Shown: piece after piece, positions 39,599 to 48,825 of the stretch
How the letters are laid out: each line of letters starts with the position of its first letter
How positions within the stretch are numbered: position 1 is the stretch's first letter
NCBI RefSeq assembly: GCF_014195325.1
Contig: NZ_JACIBK010000003.1
Coordinates: 124,001 to 188,000 of the forward strand
Length of the DNA: 64,000 nt
Direction: 5' to 3'
Source: Rhizobium sp. BK650
GTDB lineage: Bacteria > Pseudomonadota > Alphaproteobacteria > Rhizobiales > Rhizobiaceae
Made by a program: the position numbers and the translations under genes
Notes under the pieces: generated by a model
The model's database searches: none
What the model saw: the letters and a program-made list of their open reading frames with translations, nothing else
Told to the model about the DNA's origin: nothing

Positions 39599-42500
39599 AT
39601 GCGGAGAATTCGAGTCACTGATAACGAGTATCTCAGTAGTGTTGGTGGAATTCTGAGTGTCAGTCCTGCTCCTTCTACATGGAGCGCAGTCATTGGAACC
39701 GCCGCTTTCGTCTCCTCTTCGGGCCTCGGCGGTTCCCAGAGCTTTGCCAGCCTGGACAGTGCAGCCCCGCCGTCATCCTTGACCGACGCGGGCACAGCGT
39801 CTGTTTCTCTGCTTTCGGGGGGTGGGCTTTCGGGGGCTGGGCTTTCGGGGACTGGGGCGTCGGTGGGCGGGCAATCGCCCACCGCACCGTCGACGGCGAT
39901 ACCGGCGCCCGATGGCGGCGGTCAGGACACTTCCACGACGGCGTCGATAACCTCGCCGCTGCAGACGACGACCACGACCTTGCAGCGCACCGTGCTTGGC
40001 CCCGATCCGTATCAGGAGGCCGCGACGCTGCCTCCCGCGCCGACGCTGACGAGCACAGGGGGAGAAACCAGTACCGGCACCCAGACCGTGGCCCCGCTCG
40101 GCCCATCCACGACTGCCGGCACGACGCCGCTTACGCTCCAGACCTCGATCGCCTCGATCTCGCTCACGCCTAATCTCAGCGCTTCCGCGCCGCTTGCCAC
40201 GGCGACGCTCGGAACGACGCTGCCTGTGACACCGCCTGTGACACCGCCCGTTCTCAACAAGATCGCGCTCGAGAACCTGAAGACGGGCAATCCGATCAGC
40301 GAGTGGGGCATGGAGGACGATGGCAAAGGCACCATCCAGGGCTTTGCCACCGAGATCAGCACCAATGTCGGCCAGACGGTCGATTTCAAGATCGCCACGG
40401 ATTCCACCCATTACCGTATCGATATCTACCGCATGGGCTATTACGGCGGGGCAGGCGCCCGCAAGGTCGACTCGATCGAGAAGTCGCTGACCACGGCGCA
40501 GGTCCAACCGCATCCGATCGTCGACATGTCGCTCGGCCTCATCGACTGCGGCAACTGGTCGGTTTCGGCAAGCTGGCAGATCCCGGCCGACGCCGTCTCC
40601 GGCGTCTATTTCGCCAAGCTGGTGCGCGAGGACGGCACCGAGGATGCCAGCATCATCCCCTTCGTCGTGCGCGACGACTCCTCGCACAGCAATATCGTCT
40701 TCCAGACCTCGGACACGACGTGGCAGGCCTATAATGCCTGGGGCGGGGCGAGCCTCTATTACGGCGACGTTCCCGTCGATCCCGCCGCCATGATCGGCTA
40801 CCTGCCGCCGAACTGCAGCTGCGGCCTGCAGGCGATCGGCCGCGCCTCGGCGATCAGCTATAACCGGCCGATCATCACGACGACGAGCCCGGTCGGCGGC
40901 TCGCACGATTTCATCTTCGGCGTCGAGCATTCGGCCATCCAGTGGCTGGAGCAGAACGGCTACGACGTTTCCTATATCTCCGGCGTCGATGCGACGCGCA
41001 GCGGCAATCTCTTGCTCAACCATCAGGCCTTCCTGTCGGTCGGGCATGACGAATACTGGTCGGCCGAGCAGCGCAGCAATGTCGAGGCCGCGCGCGATGC
41101 CGGCGTCAACCTCGCCTTCTGGAGCGGCAACGAGGTTTACTGGAAGGTCCGCTGGCAAAGCAGCATCGACGGCAGCGGTCAGGCCTACCGCACCATGGTC
41201 TGCTACAAGGAGACCTACGGCACGAGCACGGACCCGAGCGGTGTCGGCACCGGCACCTGGCGCGATCCGCGTTATGCCGATCCGGGGCAGGAGCCGGAAA
41301 ATTCGCTGACGGGCACGATGTTTCAGGTGGACAGCTACCGCCAGGACACGATCTCCATTCCCTACGACTATTCGAACCTGCGCTTCTGGCGCAATACCGA
41401 TGTGGCTCAGCTGAATGAAGGCGAAACCTACAATCTGACGCAGAACCTTCTCGGCTATGAATGGGATTCCGATGTCGAAAACGGCTTCCGTCCGGCCGGA
41501 CTGATCGACCTGTCGCTGTCGTCGGTCGCCGTCAACACCTATCTGCGCGATTACGGCTCGACGATCGGCGATGCGGTGGCGACCCACAGCCTGACCATGT
41601 ACCGGGCGGCGAGCGGCGCGCTCGTCTTCGGCGCCGGCACCGTCTTCTGGTCCTGGGGGCTGAACGCCCAGCATCAGGGGCCGGCAACGCCAACCGATCG
41701 CAACGTGCAGCAGGCAATGGTCAACATGTTCGCGGACATGGGCATCCAGCCGACGACGCTCGATGCGAGCCTGATCCTCGCCACGCAATCGACCGATACG
41801 CTGAAGCCGACCTCGTCGATATCGACGCCCATCGTCGGCGCCTCCTTCCTCGAAGGCCAGCACGTGACGATCACGGGCACGGCGCAGGATTTCGGCGGCG
41901 GCATCATTGCCGGCGTGGAAGTTTCCACCGATGGCGGCGAACATTGGTTCAAGGCCACCGGCCGCGAGAACTGGAGCTATAACTGGGTCGTCCAGGCAAG
42001 CGGCACCTACACGATCATGTCGCGCGCCGTCGACGACAGCGTCAATCTGGAGACGCCTTCGGCCGGCAAGCAGGTCACCGTCACGCTGCCCGGCACGCAG
42101 GGCCTGTGGACGCTCGCCGAAAAGCCCGCGACCGAGGTGGCGATCGACCGCGATTCCGTCGAGCTCGGCCTGCGCTTCCAGGCGACGAGCGCAGGCTCGG
42201 TGGAGGGCATCCGCTTCTACAAGGGCTTCTACAATATCGGCCAACATGTCGTCAGCCTCTGGGCGAGCGACGGGACGCTGCTGGCGACCGGCGTGGCCAC
42301 CGATGAATCGCTTTCCGGCTGGCAGACGGTGATGTTCTCCAGCCCGATCCAGATCCAGGCCGGCACGACCTATGTGGCCTCCTATCACAGCAACGGCTAC
42401 TACTCGCTCAGCAAGAACTACTTCAACGAGCCCTATGCCAGCGGCCAGCTGAAGGCCGTCGATGGCGGCGGCGTCTTCGCCTATGGCACCACGCCCGCCA

Positions 42501-44893
42501 CATTTCCCGGCCAGAACCCCGGCGGCACCAATTACTGGGTGGACGTGGTCTTCGACGCCGGGCCCAACACGGCGCCGATCGCAGGGAACGACAGCGGCTT
42601 TACGATTGCCCACGACGGAACGCTCGTGCTCTCCTTTGCCACGCTTCTGGCAAACGATACCGATGCGAACGGCGATGCGCTGACCATTACCGGCGTCGGC
42701 AATGCGCTGCATGGCACCGTCACGCTCGACAAGCAGTCGGGAACCGTGATCTTCAAGCCCAGTGCCAGCTATACCGGCCCGGCAAGCTTCACCTATACGC
42801 TGTCGGACGGCCGCGGCGGCACGGCGCAGGGCAATGTCGGCCTCACGGTCCAACAGGGCGCTGCCGGCGAGACGGTGTTTACATCGAGCGAAGGGCCGGC
42901 GGGCGCCGGCTTCAATGACAATACGCCGATGGAACTCGGCATGAAATTCGTCGCTTCGGCCAACGGCACGATTTCAGCCATCCGCTTCTACAAGGCTGCC
43001 GGCGATACCGGTGTCCATACCGGCTCGCTCTGGAGGGCCGATGGCACGCTGGTCGCCACCGTCAGCTTCACCAACGAGTCGCTTTCCGGCTGGCAGACGG
43101 CGACCTTCTCAAGCCCGCTGCAGATCACGGGCGGCGCAACCTATATCGCCTCCTACCACACGACCGGCAGCTATGTGGCGACGGCAAACTACTTTACGTC
43201 AGCCCATACGAACGGCTCGCTGACAGCACCATCAGGCGCAAATGGCGTCTATGCAGTGGGCGGCACGGCCTTCCCGACATCGAGCTACCAGTCGACCAAT
43301 TACTGGGTCGATGTCGTCTATAACCAGTCGACATCGAATACGGCCCCGGTCGCGGCCAACGACAACGGCTTTACGACCTATGCCAACACGGCGCTGTCGA
43401 TTGCCGCGGCTAGCCTGCTGGCGAACGATACCGATGCCGACGGCGATCCGCTCTCGATCACCGGAGTCAACGGAGCGGTCAACGGGACGGTAACGTTCAA
43501 CAGCCAGACCAATACCGTCACCTTCACGCCGGCGACGGGTTATACGGGTGCGGCGAGCTTCTCCTATGCGGTCTCCGACGGGCATGGCGGCACGGCGGCG
43601 GCCACCGTCAACCTCAATGTCGGGCCGCAGCCCGGTTCCGGCCTGTTTGCGGATTCCGACACACCGGCGGGTGCTGCCGCCGACAATTCGTCCGTCGAGC
43701 TCGGCGTCAAGTTCGTGGCGTCCGCCCGCGGCGAGATCACCGGCCTGCGCTATTACAAGAGCGCGCAGGATACCGGCACGCATGTCGGCTCGCTCTGGAG
43801 CAGCAGCGGTCAGCTGCTGGCGCAGGCGACCTTCACCGCCGAAACGGGAAGCGGCTGGCAGACGGTTACTTTTGCCCAGCCGATCACCGTTTCGGCCGGT
43901 GCGACCTATGTGGCAAGCTATCATTCCAACGGCTTCTATTCGGCAACGGCGAACTATTTCACATCAGACCATACGGGCAACGGGCTGACGGCGCCGTCGA
44001 GTGCTTCGAGCGGCGGCAACGGCGTCTATGCCTACGGCTCTGGCAGCCTGTTCCCGACCGCTTCCTACAATGCGACCAATTACTGGGTCGACGTGCTCTA
44101 TCAGGCAAAGCAGAACGTCGCTCCGGTCGCGGCCAATGACGGCGGGTTCTCGACGAACAAGGGTGTGCCGATCACCATCCAGGCCTCGGTGCTCCTTGCC
44201 AACGACACGGATGCCGATGGCGATCCCATCGCAATCACCGGGGTCAGCGGCGCGGTCAACGGCTCGGTCTCCTTCGACAGCCAGGCGAAGACCGTCACCT
44301 TCACGCCTGACGCCGGCTATTCCGGCCCGGCAAGCTTCAGCTATTCCATTGCCGACGGACAGGGCGGCACGGCATCGGCGCAGGTTTCGCTAGATATCAA
44401 CGACCCGGCAGCCGAGCAGCACCTGTTTGCCGCCGATGCGACGCCCGCCGTCGTCGCGACCAACGACAACCAGCCGGTCAATCTCGGCATGAAATTCCAG
44501 GCCGATACGTCGGGCTGGATCACCGGCATCCGCTTCTACAAGGGTGCCGACAATACAGGCCCGCATAACGGTTATCTCTGGACCGCTTCGGGCACGCTCA
44601 TCGGCAGCGTCGCGTTCAGCAATGAAACGGTGAGCGGCTGGCAGACGGCGCAGCTGACCCAGCAGGTGGCGATCGAGGCGAATACGACCTACGTCGTCTC
44701 CTACTCGACCAATGGCAATTATTCGGCGACCGGCAATTACTTTGCCAGCGACGTGACGAACGGCGATCTCAAGGCGCCATCAGGCAATAACGGCGTCTAT
44801 GCCTATGGGGCTGGCGGGCTGTTCCCGACCGCCAGCTACAACAACAGCAACTACTATGTGGACGTGGCATTCAAACCGCAGCTCGCGGCCTAA
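39599..44893 (+). CDS. Giant surface/secreted protein: DMFase-like domain plus DUF4082 and cadherin-like modules
   Basis: Protein of 1764 residues. Residues 1-220 are Ser/Thr/Pro-rich. Residues about 224-830 resemble the large subunit of N,N-dimethylformamidase: MGYYGGAGARKV, a substrate-side GHDEYWS motif (about 481-487), GVNLAFWSGNEVYWKVRW and a terminal Ig-like domain. From about 835, four DUF4082-like modules (each ending NYWVDV or NYYVDV) alternate with three cadherin-like modules containing LANDTDADGD calcium-type loops. No Sec signal and no RTX nonapeptides are seen. The type I exporter genes 1.8-5.4 kb downstream suggest export by that route. ATG 39599 follows AAGGGGG; a TTG upstream is less likely. 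Two hairpins follow the stop. Confidence 0.82.
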   Translation: MRRIRVTDNEYLSSVGGILSVSPAPSTWSAVIGTAAFVSSSGLGGSQSFASLDSAAPPSSLTDAGTASVSLLSGGGLSGAGLSGTGASVGGQSPTAPSTAIPAPDGGGQDTSTTASITSPLQTTTTTLQRTVLGPDPYQEAATLPPAPTLTSTGGETSTGTQTVAPLGPSTTAGTTPLTLQTSIASISLTPNLSASAPLATATLGTTLPVTPPVTPPVLNKIALENLKTGNPISEWGMEDDGKGTIQGFATEISTNVGQTVDFKIATDSTHYRIDIYRMGYYGGAGARKVDSIEKSLTTAQVQPHPIVDMSLGLIDCGNWSVSASWQIPADAVSGVYFAKLVREDGTEDASIIPFVVRDDSSHSNIVFQTSDTTWQAYNAWGGASLYYGDVPVDPAAMIGYLPPNCSCGLQAIGRASAISYNRPIITTTSPVGGSHDFIFGVEHSAIQWLEQNGYDVSYISGVDATRSGNLLLNHQAFLSVGHDEYWSAEQRSNVEAARDAGVNLAFWSGNEVYWKVRWQSSIDGSGQAYRTMVCYKETYGTSTDPSGVGTGTWRDPRYADPGQEPENSLTGTMFQVDSYRQDTISIPYDYSNLRFWRNTDVAQLNEGETYNLTQNLLGYEWDSDVENGFRPAGLIDLSLSSVAVNTYLRDYGSTIGDAVATHSLTMYRAASGALVFGAGTVFWSWGLNAQHQGPATPTDRNVQQAMVNMFADMGIQPTTLDASLILATQSTDTLKPTSSISTPIVGASFLEGQHVTITGTAQDFGGGIIAGVEVSTDGGEHWFKATGRENWSYNWVVQASGTYTIMSRAVDDSVNLETPSAGKQVTVTLPGTQGLWTLAEKPATEVAIDRDSVELGLRFQATSAGSVEGIRFYKGFYNIGQHVVSLWASDGTLLATGVATDESLSGWQTVMFSSPIQIQAGTTYVASYHSNGYYSLSKNYFNEPYASGQLKAVDGGGVFAYGTTPATFPGQNPGGTNYWVDVVFDAGPNTAPIAGNDSGFTIAHDGTLVLSFATLLANDTDANGDALTITGVGNALHGTVTLDKQSGTVIFKPSASYTGPASFTYTLSDGRGGTAQGNVGLTVQQGAAGETVFTSSEGPAGAGFNDNTPMELGMKFVASANGTISAIRFYKAAGDTGVHTGSLWRADGTLVATVSFTNESLSGWQTATFSSPLQITGGATYIASYHTTGSYVATANYFTSAHTNGSLTAPSGANGVYAVGGTAFPTSSYQSTNYWVDVVYNQSTSNTAPVAANDNGFTTYANTALSIAAASLLANDTDADGDPLSITGVNGAVNGTVTFNSQTNTVTFTPATGYTGAASFSYAVSDGHGGTAAATVNLNVGPQPGSGLFADSDTPAGAAADNSSVELGVKFVASARGEITGLRYYKSAQDTGTHVGSLWSSSGQLLAQATFTAETGSGWQTVTFAQPITVSAGATYVASYHSNGFYSATANYFTSDHTGNGLTAPSSASSGGNGVYAYGSGSLFPTASYNATNYWVDVLYQAKQNVAPVAANDGGFSTNKGVPITIQASVLLANDTDADGDPIAITGVSGAVNGSVSFDSQAKTVTFTPDAGYSGPASFSYSIADGQGGTASAQVSLDINDPAAEQHLFAADATPAVVATNDNQPVNLGMKFQADTSGWITGIRFYKGADNTGPHNGYLWTASGTLIGSVAFSNETVSGWQTAQLTQQVAIEANTTYVVSYSTNGNYSATGNYFASDVTNGDLKAPSGNNGVYAYGAGGLFPTASYNNSNYYVDVAFKPQLAA
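42105..44890 (+). repeat. Coding repeats of about 770 bp
   Basis: DUF4082-like modules start near 42105, 42868, 43640 and 44420, each followed (except the last) by a cadherin-like module near 42572, 43343 and 44119. Shared words at DNA level include TCGGGCTGGCAGACG-type and AAYTACTGGGTCGA. Module number may vary between strains. Confidence 0.8.
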
Positions 44894-44895
44894 AG

Positions 44896-44981
44896 CAATT
44901 CCAGCAAAAGCGTGCAGGGGGGTGCTGGAATTGACTGAAAGCTGGAGCGCCGTGCGCCCGAACGGGGAGACGGCGCTCCAG
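44896..44981 (+). terminator. Two consecutive hairpins after the giant gene
   Basis: CAATTCCAGCA/TGCTGGAATTG (44896-44933, 11-bp stem, 16-base loop) and CTGGAGCGCCGT/ACGGCGCTCCAG (44942-44981, 12-bp perfect stem). The first starts three bases after the stop codon. The second shares its GCTGGAGCGCCGTGCG word with the mosaic element at 14098. No T tract; they may stop RNA decay rather than transcription. Confidence 0.65.
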
Positions 44982-45029
44982 AGGCCGCGAGGATGTAAGG
45001 CCAAGCGATTGTAACGAGTGAGAGTATCG

Positions 45030-46262
45030 ATGGCGCGTGCAGACAACAGATTGCCGGTTACCGTCCTCGCCGGGTTCCTCGGCGCCGGCAAGACGACTGT
45101 CCTCAATCATGTCCTGAGTAATCGGGAGGGTCGTCGGGTTGCTGTCATCGTCAACGATATGAGCGAGGTCAACATCGATGCGGATCTCGTGCGCGAAGGG
45201 GGTGCAGACCTTTCGCGCACGGACGAGACGCTGGTAGAGCTCACCAACGGATGCATCTGTTGCACGCTGCGCGACGATCTCCTGAGCGAGGTGCGCCGGC
45301 TTTCGGCCGCCGGCCGTTTCGACTACCTGCTGATCGAGGGCACCGGCATTGCCGAGCCGCTGCCGGTCGCAGCCACTTTCTCCTTCCGCGACGAGAGCGG
45401 GGCTGCCCTTTGCGACGTGGCAAGGCTCGACACGATGGTCTGCGTCGTTGACGCAGTCAATCTTCTCGCCGATTACCGGAGCGCGGATTTCCTTGCCGAG
45501 CGCGGCGAAAGGCGGGACGGGGACGACGAGCGCAAGCTCGTGGAACTCCTCGTCGAGCAGATCGAATTTGCCGATGTCGTCATCGTCAACAAGGCAGGCG
45601 ACGTGCCGCCCGCGATGCTTTCGGAAGTTCGCCGGGTCGTCATGGCGCTCAATCCGGATGCCCATGTCATCGAGGCGGTCTTCGGCCAGGTACCGCTGTC
45701 TGACATCATGGATACCGGCCTCTTTTCCGAGGCGAAGGCCGCGCGCCATCCCTTCTGGCACAAGGAGCTTTACGGCTGGGGCGCGCATCGCCCGGAGACC
45801 GAGGAATACGGCATATCGAGCTTCGTCTACCGCAGCCGCCGGCCCTTCGATCCGGCACGGCTGAGCGCCGTCATCGACCAGCCTTTGCCTGGCATCATCC
45901 GGGCGAAAGGGCATTTCTGGCTGGCGACCCGGCCGGACGAGATCGGCCTGTTGTCGATTGCCGGCACGCAATGCCGCATCGGCACCCGCGGCTACTGGTG
46001 GGCTTCGGTGCCGCGGGCGCAATGGCCGCGATTTCCGCAATTCCGCGAGCTCATCGACAGGCATTGGGACGATATCTGGGGCGACCGCCGCCAGGAGCTG
46101 GTCTTCATCGGCTCCGGCTTCGACGAAGAGGCGATCCGCGCAGCGCTCGACGATTGCCTTGTCGGGGAAGAGACGGGTTTCGATCCGCAGACCGCCATCG
46201 GCCTTCGCGACCCGTTTCCGGCATGGCGGCACGATATGCACGCATCGGACCGAAAAGTGTGA
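45030..46262 (+). CDS. CobW/COG0523 family GTPase, ZigA-like metallochaperone
   Basis: Protein of 410 residues. G1 motif GFLGAGKTT (15-23), metal-binding C-x-C-C motif CICC (75-78), Switch/G3 region [10 protein letters not shown]4 NKAGD, and a C-terminal CobW domain. The C-terminal region with [21 protein letters not shown] is typical of ZigA-type proteins linked to zinc scarcity. The last residues HASDRKV and the stop codon are encoded by a palindromic element, so the natural C-terminus has been altered. No clear Zur box was found upstream. Its position inside a secretion locus is unexplained. ATG 45030 follows GAGTGAGAG. Confidence 0.88.
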   Translation: MARADNRLPVTVLAGFLGAGKTTVLNHVLSNREGRRVAVIVNDMSEVNIDADLVREGGADLSRTDETLVELTNGCICCTLRDDLLSEVRRLSAAGRFDYLLIEGTGIAEPLPVAATFSFRDESGAALCDVARLDTMVCVVDAVNLLADYRSADFLAERGERRDGDDERKLVELLVEQIEFADVVIVNKAGDVPPAMLSEVRRVVMALNPDAHVIEAVFGQVPLSDIMDTGLFSEAKAARHPFWHKELYGWGAHRPETEEYGISSFVYRSRRPFDPARLSAVIDQPLPGIIRAKGHFWLATRPDEIGLLSIAGTQCRIGTRGYWWASVPRAQWPRFPQFRELIDRHWDDIWGDRRQELVFIGSGFDEEAIRAALDDCLVGEETGFDPQTAIGLRDPFPAWRHDMHASDRKV

Positions 46263-46286
46263 AGCGGTTTTCGGATAATCCGATGC
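46242..46286 (-). repeat. 45-bp palindromic element, reverse copy
   Basis: Reverse complement of the element at 1286-1330 with only a few differences. It covers the last seven codons and stop of the GTPase gene and ends 51 bases before the next start. Confidence 0.88.
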
Positions 46287-46337
46287 GTCGGACTCAAAGG
46301 TGAATACGGTTTTGCTTATCAACCAGAGGAGAGAGTT

Positions 46338-46643
46338 ATGAGCAGCGAACTTTATGCAGACGGCATCGGCGAGATCACCATCACGGGAACGATCGTGCGG
46401 ATCGACCTGATGTCGCTCTCGGCGACCGACCGTGACGCCAACAACAATCCGAAGCCGGTCTTCCGCCAGCGGATCATCATGCCGGTCGATGCCTTCGCCA
46501 ATGCTGTCGATCTCATGCAGAAGGCGCTCGGCGGGCTGGTCGAGGCAGGAGCGATCCGCCGCATCGGCGACATGTCGGCTGCCGCGGCTGCCGATATTCA
46601 GGCAACGGCCGGCGGGTCGAACGCTTCGCCGAACTTCAACTGA
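46338..46643 (+). CDS. Small conserved protein upstream of the type I exporter
   Basis: Protein of 101 residues: SELYADGIGEITITGTIVRIDLMSLS (beta-rich), a central FRQRIIMPVDAFANAVDLMQKALGGLVEAGAI, and an Ala/Ser tail. No signal or membrane segment. GAGGAGAGAGTT precedes the ATG. It lies 37 bp before the ABC exporter gene and is likely co-transcribed, so it may be an accessory factor of secretion; the name of the family is not known to me. Confidence 0.7.
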   Translation: MSSELYADGIGEITITGTIVRIDLMSLSATDRDANNNPKPVFRQRIIMPVDAFANAVDLMQKALGGLVEAGAIRRIGDMSAAAAADIQATAGGSNASPNFN

Positions 46644-46680
46644 TAGCAACAGCCTCGGTCTCTTTTGTTTCGGGTGGGCC

Positions 46681-48825
46681 ATGAGTGGTTTTCTGCATAC
46701 GAACCTGCACTGTCTTGCGCTCGTCGCGCGCCATCACGGCGTCGATCTTTCTCCTGAGCGCCTGCAGCACGATTATGCCGTCGGCAACGATCCGGTTGCC
46801 GTGCGGCAGATGCTGCGCATGGCCAAGGACGCCGGCCTCAGGGCCAAGCATCTGACGCTCGACTGGCGGGGCCTGTTTCAGCTCCGCGAGGCCTTCCCGG
46901 TGCTGGCCGAGCTTTCGAACGGCAACTGGGTGGTGATCGCGGGCGCCATCGGCGAGGGCGAGGAGGAGCGGATCCGCGTTCTCGACCCGCTGGCGGCCCG
47001 CCCGGAAGTGATGATGCTGAACGAGGAGCAGTTCGCCAAGGCCTGGCTCGGCTCGGTGGTTCTCTTGAAGCGCAACTATCGCATGGCAGACGAGGACCGG
47101 CCCTTCGGCTTCCGCTGGTTCGTTCCTGAATTCATCAAACAGCGCAGTTTCTTCCGCGACGTGGCGCTCGCAGCCTTCGTGCTCTATGGCCTCGGGCTGA
47201 CAACACCGATGTTCTTCCAGCTCGTCATCGACAAGGTGCTGGTGCATCAGAGCTACGCGACGCTGACGGTGCTGACTGTTGGTATCGCCGTGGCGCTGAT
47301 CTTCGACGCGACCTTCAGCTTCCTGCGCCGCTACCTGCTGCTCTATGCCACCAACAGGATCGACATCCGCGTCGCGACCCGCACCTTCGGCCATCTGCTC
47401 AACCTGCCGATTTCGCTTTTCGAGCAGGCCTCTGCCGGCGTTCTCGTCAAGCATATGCAGCAGACCGGGCGTATCCGCGAGTTTCTGACCGGCCGGCTGT
47501 TCCTGACGCTGCTCGACGGCGTATCGCTCTTCGTCTTCGTGCCGATCCTGCTTCTCTACAGCGTCAAGCTGACGCTCGTCGTGCTCGGCTTTGCAGCCCT
47601 TGTCGGGCTCGTCGTCATGCTGCTCGTCGGGCCGTTCCAGCGGCGGCTCAAGGCGCTCTACCAGGCCGAAGGCGACCGGCAGGCTTTGCTTGTCGAAACC
47701 GTGCACGGCATGCGCACCGTCAAATCGCTGGCGCTGGAGCCGCGCCAGCGCAAGGTGTGGGACGATTATTCGGCCCAGTCGATCTCGGTGCGTTTCCGGG
47801 TCGAGAAGATCTCCACCATCGCCCAGTCGCTGACCGGGCTTCTCGAAAAGCTGATGAGTGTCGCGATCATCGGGCTCGGCGCGCTGGATGTCTTCTCCGG
47901 CTCGATGACGATCGGCGCGCTGGTCGCCTTCAACATGCTCGCCGGCCGCGTATCGGGACCGCTGGTGCAGATCGTCACCATGGTCCACGAATATCAGGAA
48001 GTGGCGCTTTCCGTGCGCATGCTCGGCGAGATCATGAACCAGCGGCCGGAACAGGCCGGACGTGGGCGAGGGGTCAGGCCACATCTGCATGGCCGTATCG
48101 AATTCGACCGCGTCAGCTTCCGCTATGCGCCGGATGCCGCACCCGCACTCGACAACGTCTCCTTCGCCATTCCGGCCGGCTCCGTCTTCGGCATCGTCGG
48201 CAAGAGCGGCTCGGGCAAGACGACGATTACCCGGCTGATCCAGGGGCTCTACCAGAGCCAGGAAGGCCTGGTGCGGATGGACGGCTATGACAGCCGCGAG
48301 ATCGACCTCGTGCATCTCAGAACCAGCATCGGCGTCGTGCTGCAGGACAATTTCCTGTTCCGTGGCACGGTGCGCGACAATATCGCAGCCGCCAAGCCCG
48401 ATGCCAGCATCGAGGAGATCATGGAGGCCGCCCGCATCGCCGGCGCGGAAGAATTCATCGAGCGCCTGCCGCGCGGCTTCGACACGATGCTTGAAGAAAA
48501 CGCCGCCAATCTCTCCGGCGGCCAGAAGCAGCGGCTCGCCATCGCGCGCGCGCTGATCACCGATCCGAAGCTTCTGATCTTCGACGAGGCAACCAGCGCG
48601 CTCGACCCCGACAGCGAGGCGATCATCCGCGAGAACCTGAGCCGCATCGCCGCCGGGCGCACCGTCGTCATCGTCTCGCACCGGCTTTCGACACTCGTCG
48701 ATGCCGATGCCATTCTCGTCGTCGAACGCGGCAAGGTCGCCGATATCGGCCGGCACGACCAGCTCGTGTCGCGCTGCATGACCTACCGCCATCTCTGGGC
48801 ACAACAGATGAGGCAGGTCGCATGA
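46681..48825 (+). CDS. Type I secretion ABC transporter with C39-like domain (HlyB/RtxB type)
   Basis: Inner-membrane exporter of 714 residues. Residues 1-130 form a C39 peptidase-like domain without a properly placed catalytic Cys (a CLD, as in HlyB). Residues about 150-440 are the six-helix membrane domain. The ATPase has Walker A GKSGSGKTT (about 507-515), signature LSGGQKQR (about 611), Walker B LLIFDEATSALD (about 631) and H-loop SHRLST (about 666). HlyB-type exporters move proteins in one step with HlyD and TolC. It is coupled to the HlyD gene by ATGA. The giant protein upstream is the likely substrate. No tolC gene is in the window. Confidence 0.93.
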   Translation: MSGFLHTNLHCLALVARHHGVDLSPERLQHDYAVGNDPVAVRQMLRMAKDAGLRAKHLTLDWRGLFQLREAFPVLAELSNGNWVVIAGAIGEGEEERIRVLDPLAARPEVMMLNEEQFAKAWLGSVVLLKRNYRMADEDRPFGFRWFVPEFIKQRSFFRDVALAAFVLYGLGLTTPMFFQLVIDKVLVHQSYATLTVLTVGIAVALIFDATFSFLRRYLLLYATNRIDIRVATRTFGHLLNLPISLFEQASAGVLVKHMQQTGRIREFLTGRLFLTLLDGVSLFVFVPILLLYSVKLTLVVLGFAALVGLVVMLLVGPFQRRLKALYQAEGDRQALLVETVHGMRTVKSLALEPRQRKVWDDYSAQSISVRFRVEKISTIAQSLTGLLEKLMSVAIIGLGALDVFSGSMTIGALVAFNMLAGRVSGPLVQIVTMVHEYQEVALSVRMLGEIMNQRPEQAGRGRGVRPHLHGRIEFDRVSFRYAPDAAPALDNVSFAIPAGSVFGIVGKSGSGKTTITRLIQGLYQSQEGLVRMDGYDSREIDLVHLRTSIGVVLQDNFLFRGTVRDNIAAAKPDASIEEIMEAARIAGAEEFIERLPRGFDTMLEENAANLSGGQKQRLAIARALITDPKLLIFDEATSALDPDSEAIIRENLSRIAAGRTVVIVSHRLSTLVDADAILVVERGKVADIGRHDQLVSRCMTYRHLWAQQMRQVA

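Noticed and set aside
39773-42853. Minus-strand frame of 1026 codons
   Set aside because: Antisense to the DMFase-like region of the giant protein; Arg/His/Gly-rich mirror sequence.
39599-44893. RTX calcium-binding toxin
   Set aside because: No GGxGxDxUx nonapeptide arrays are seen; the Asp-rich loops belong to cadherin-like modules.
46636-48804. Minus-strand frame of 722 codons
   Set aside because: Antisense to the ABC exporter with intact ATPase motifs.
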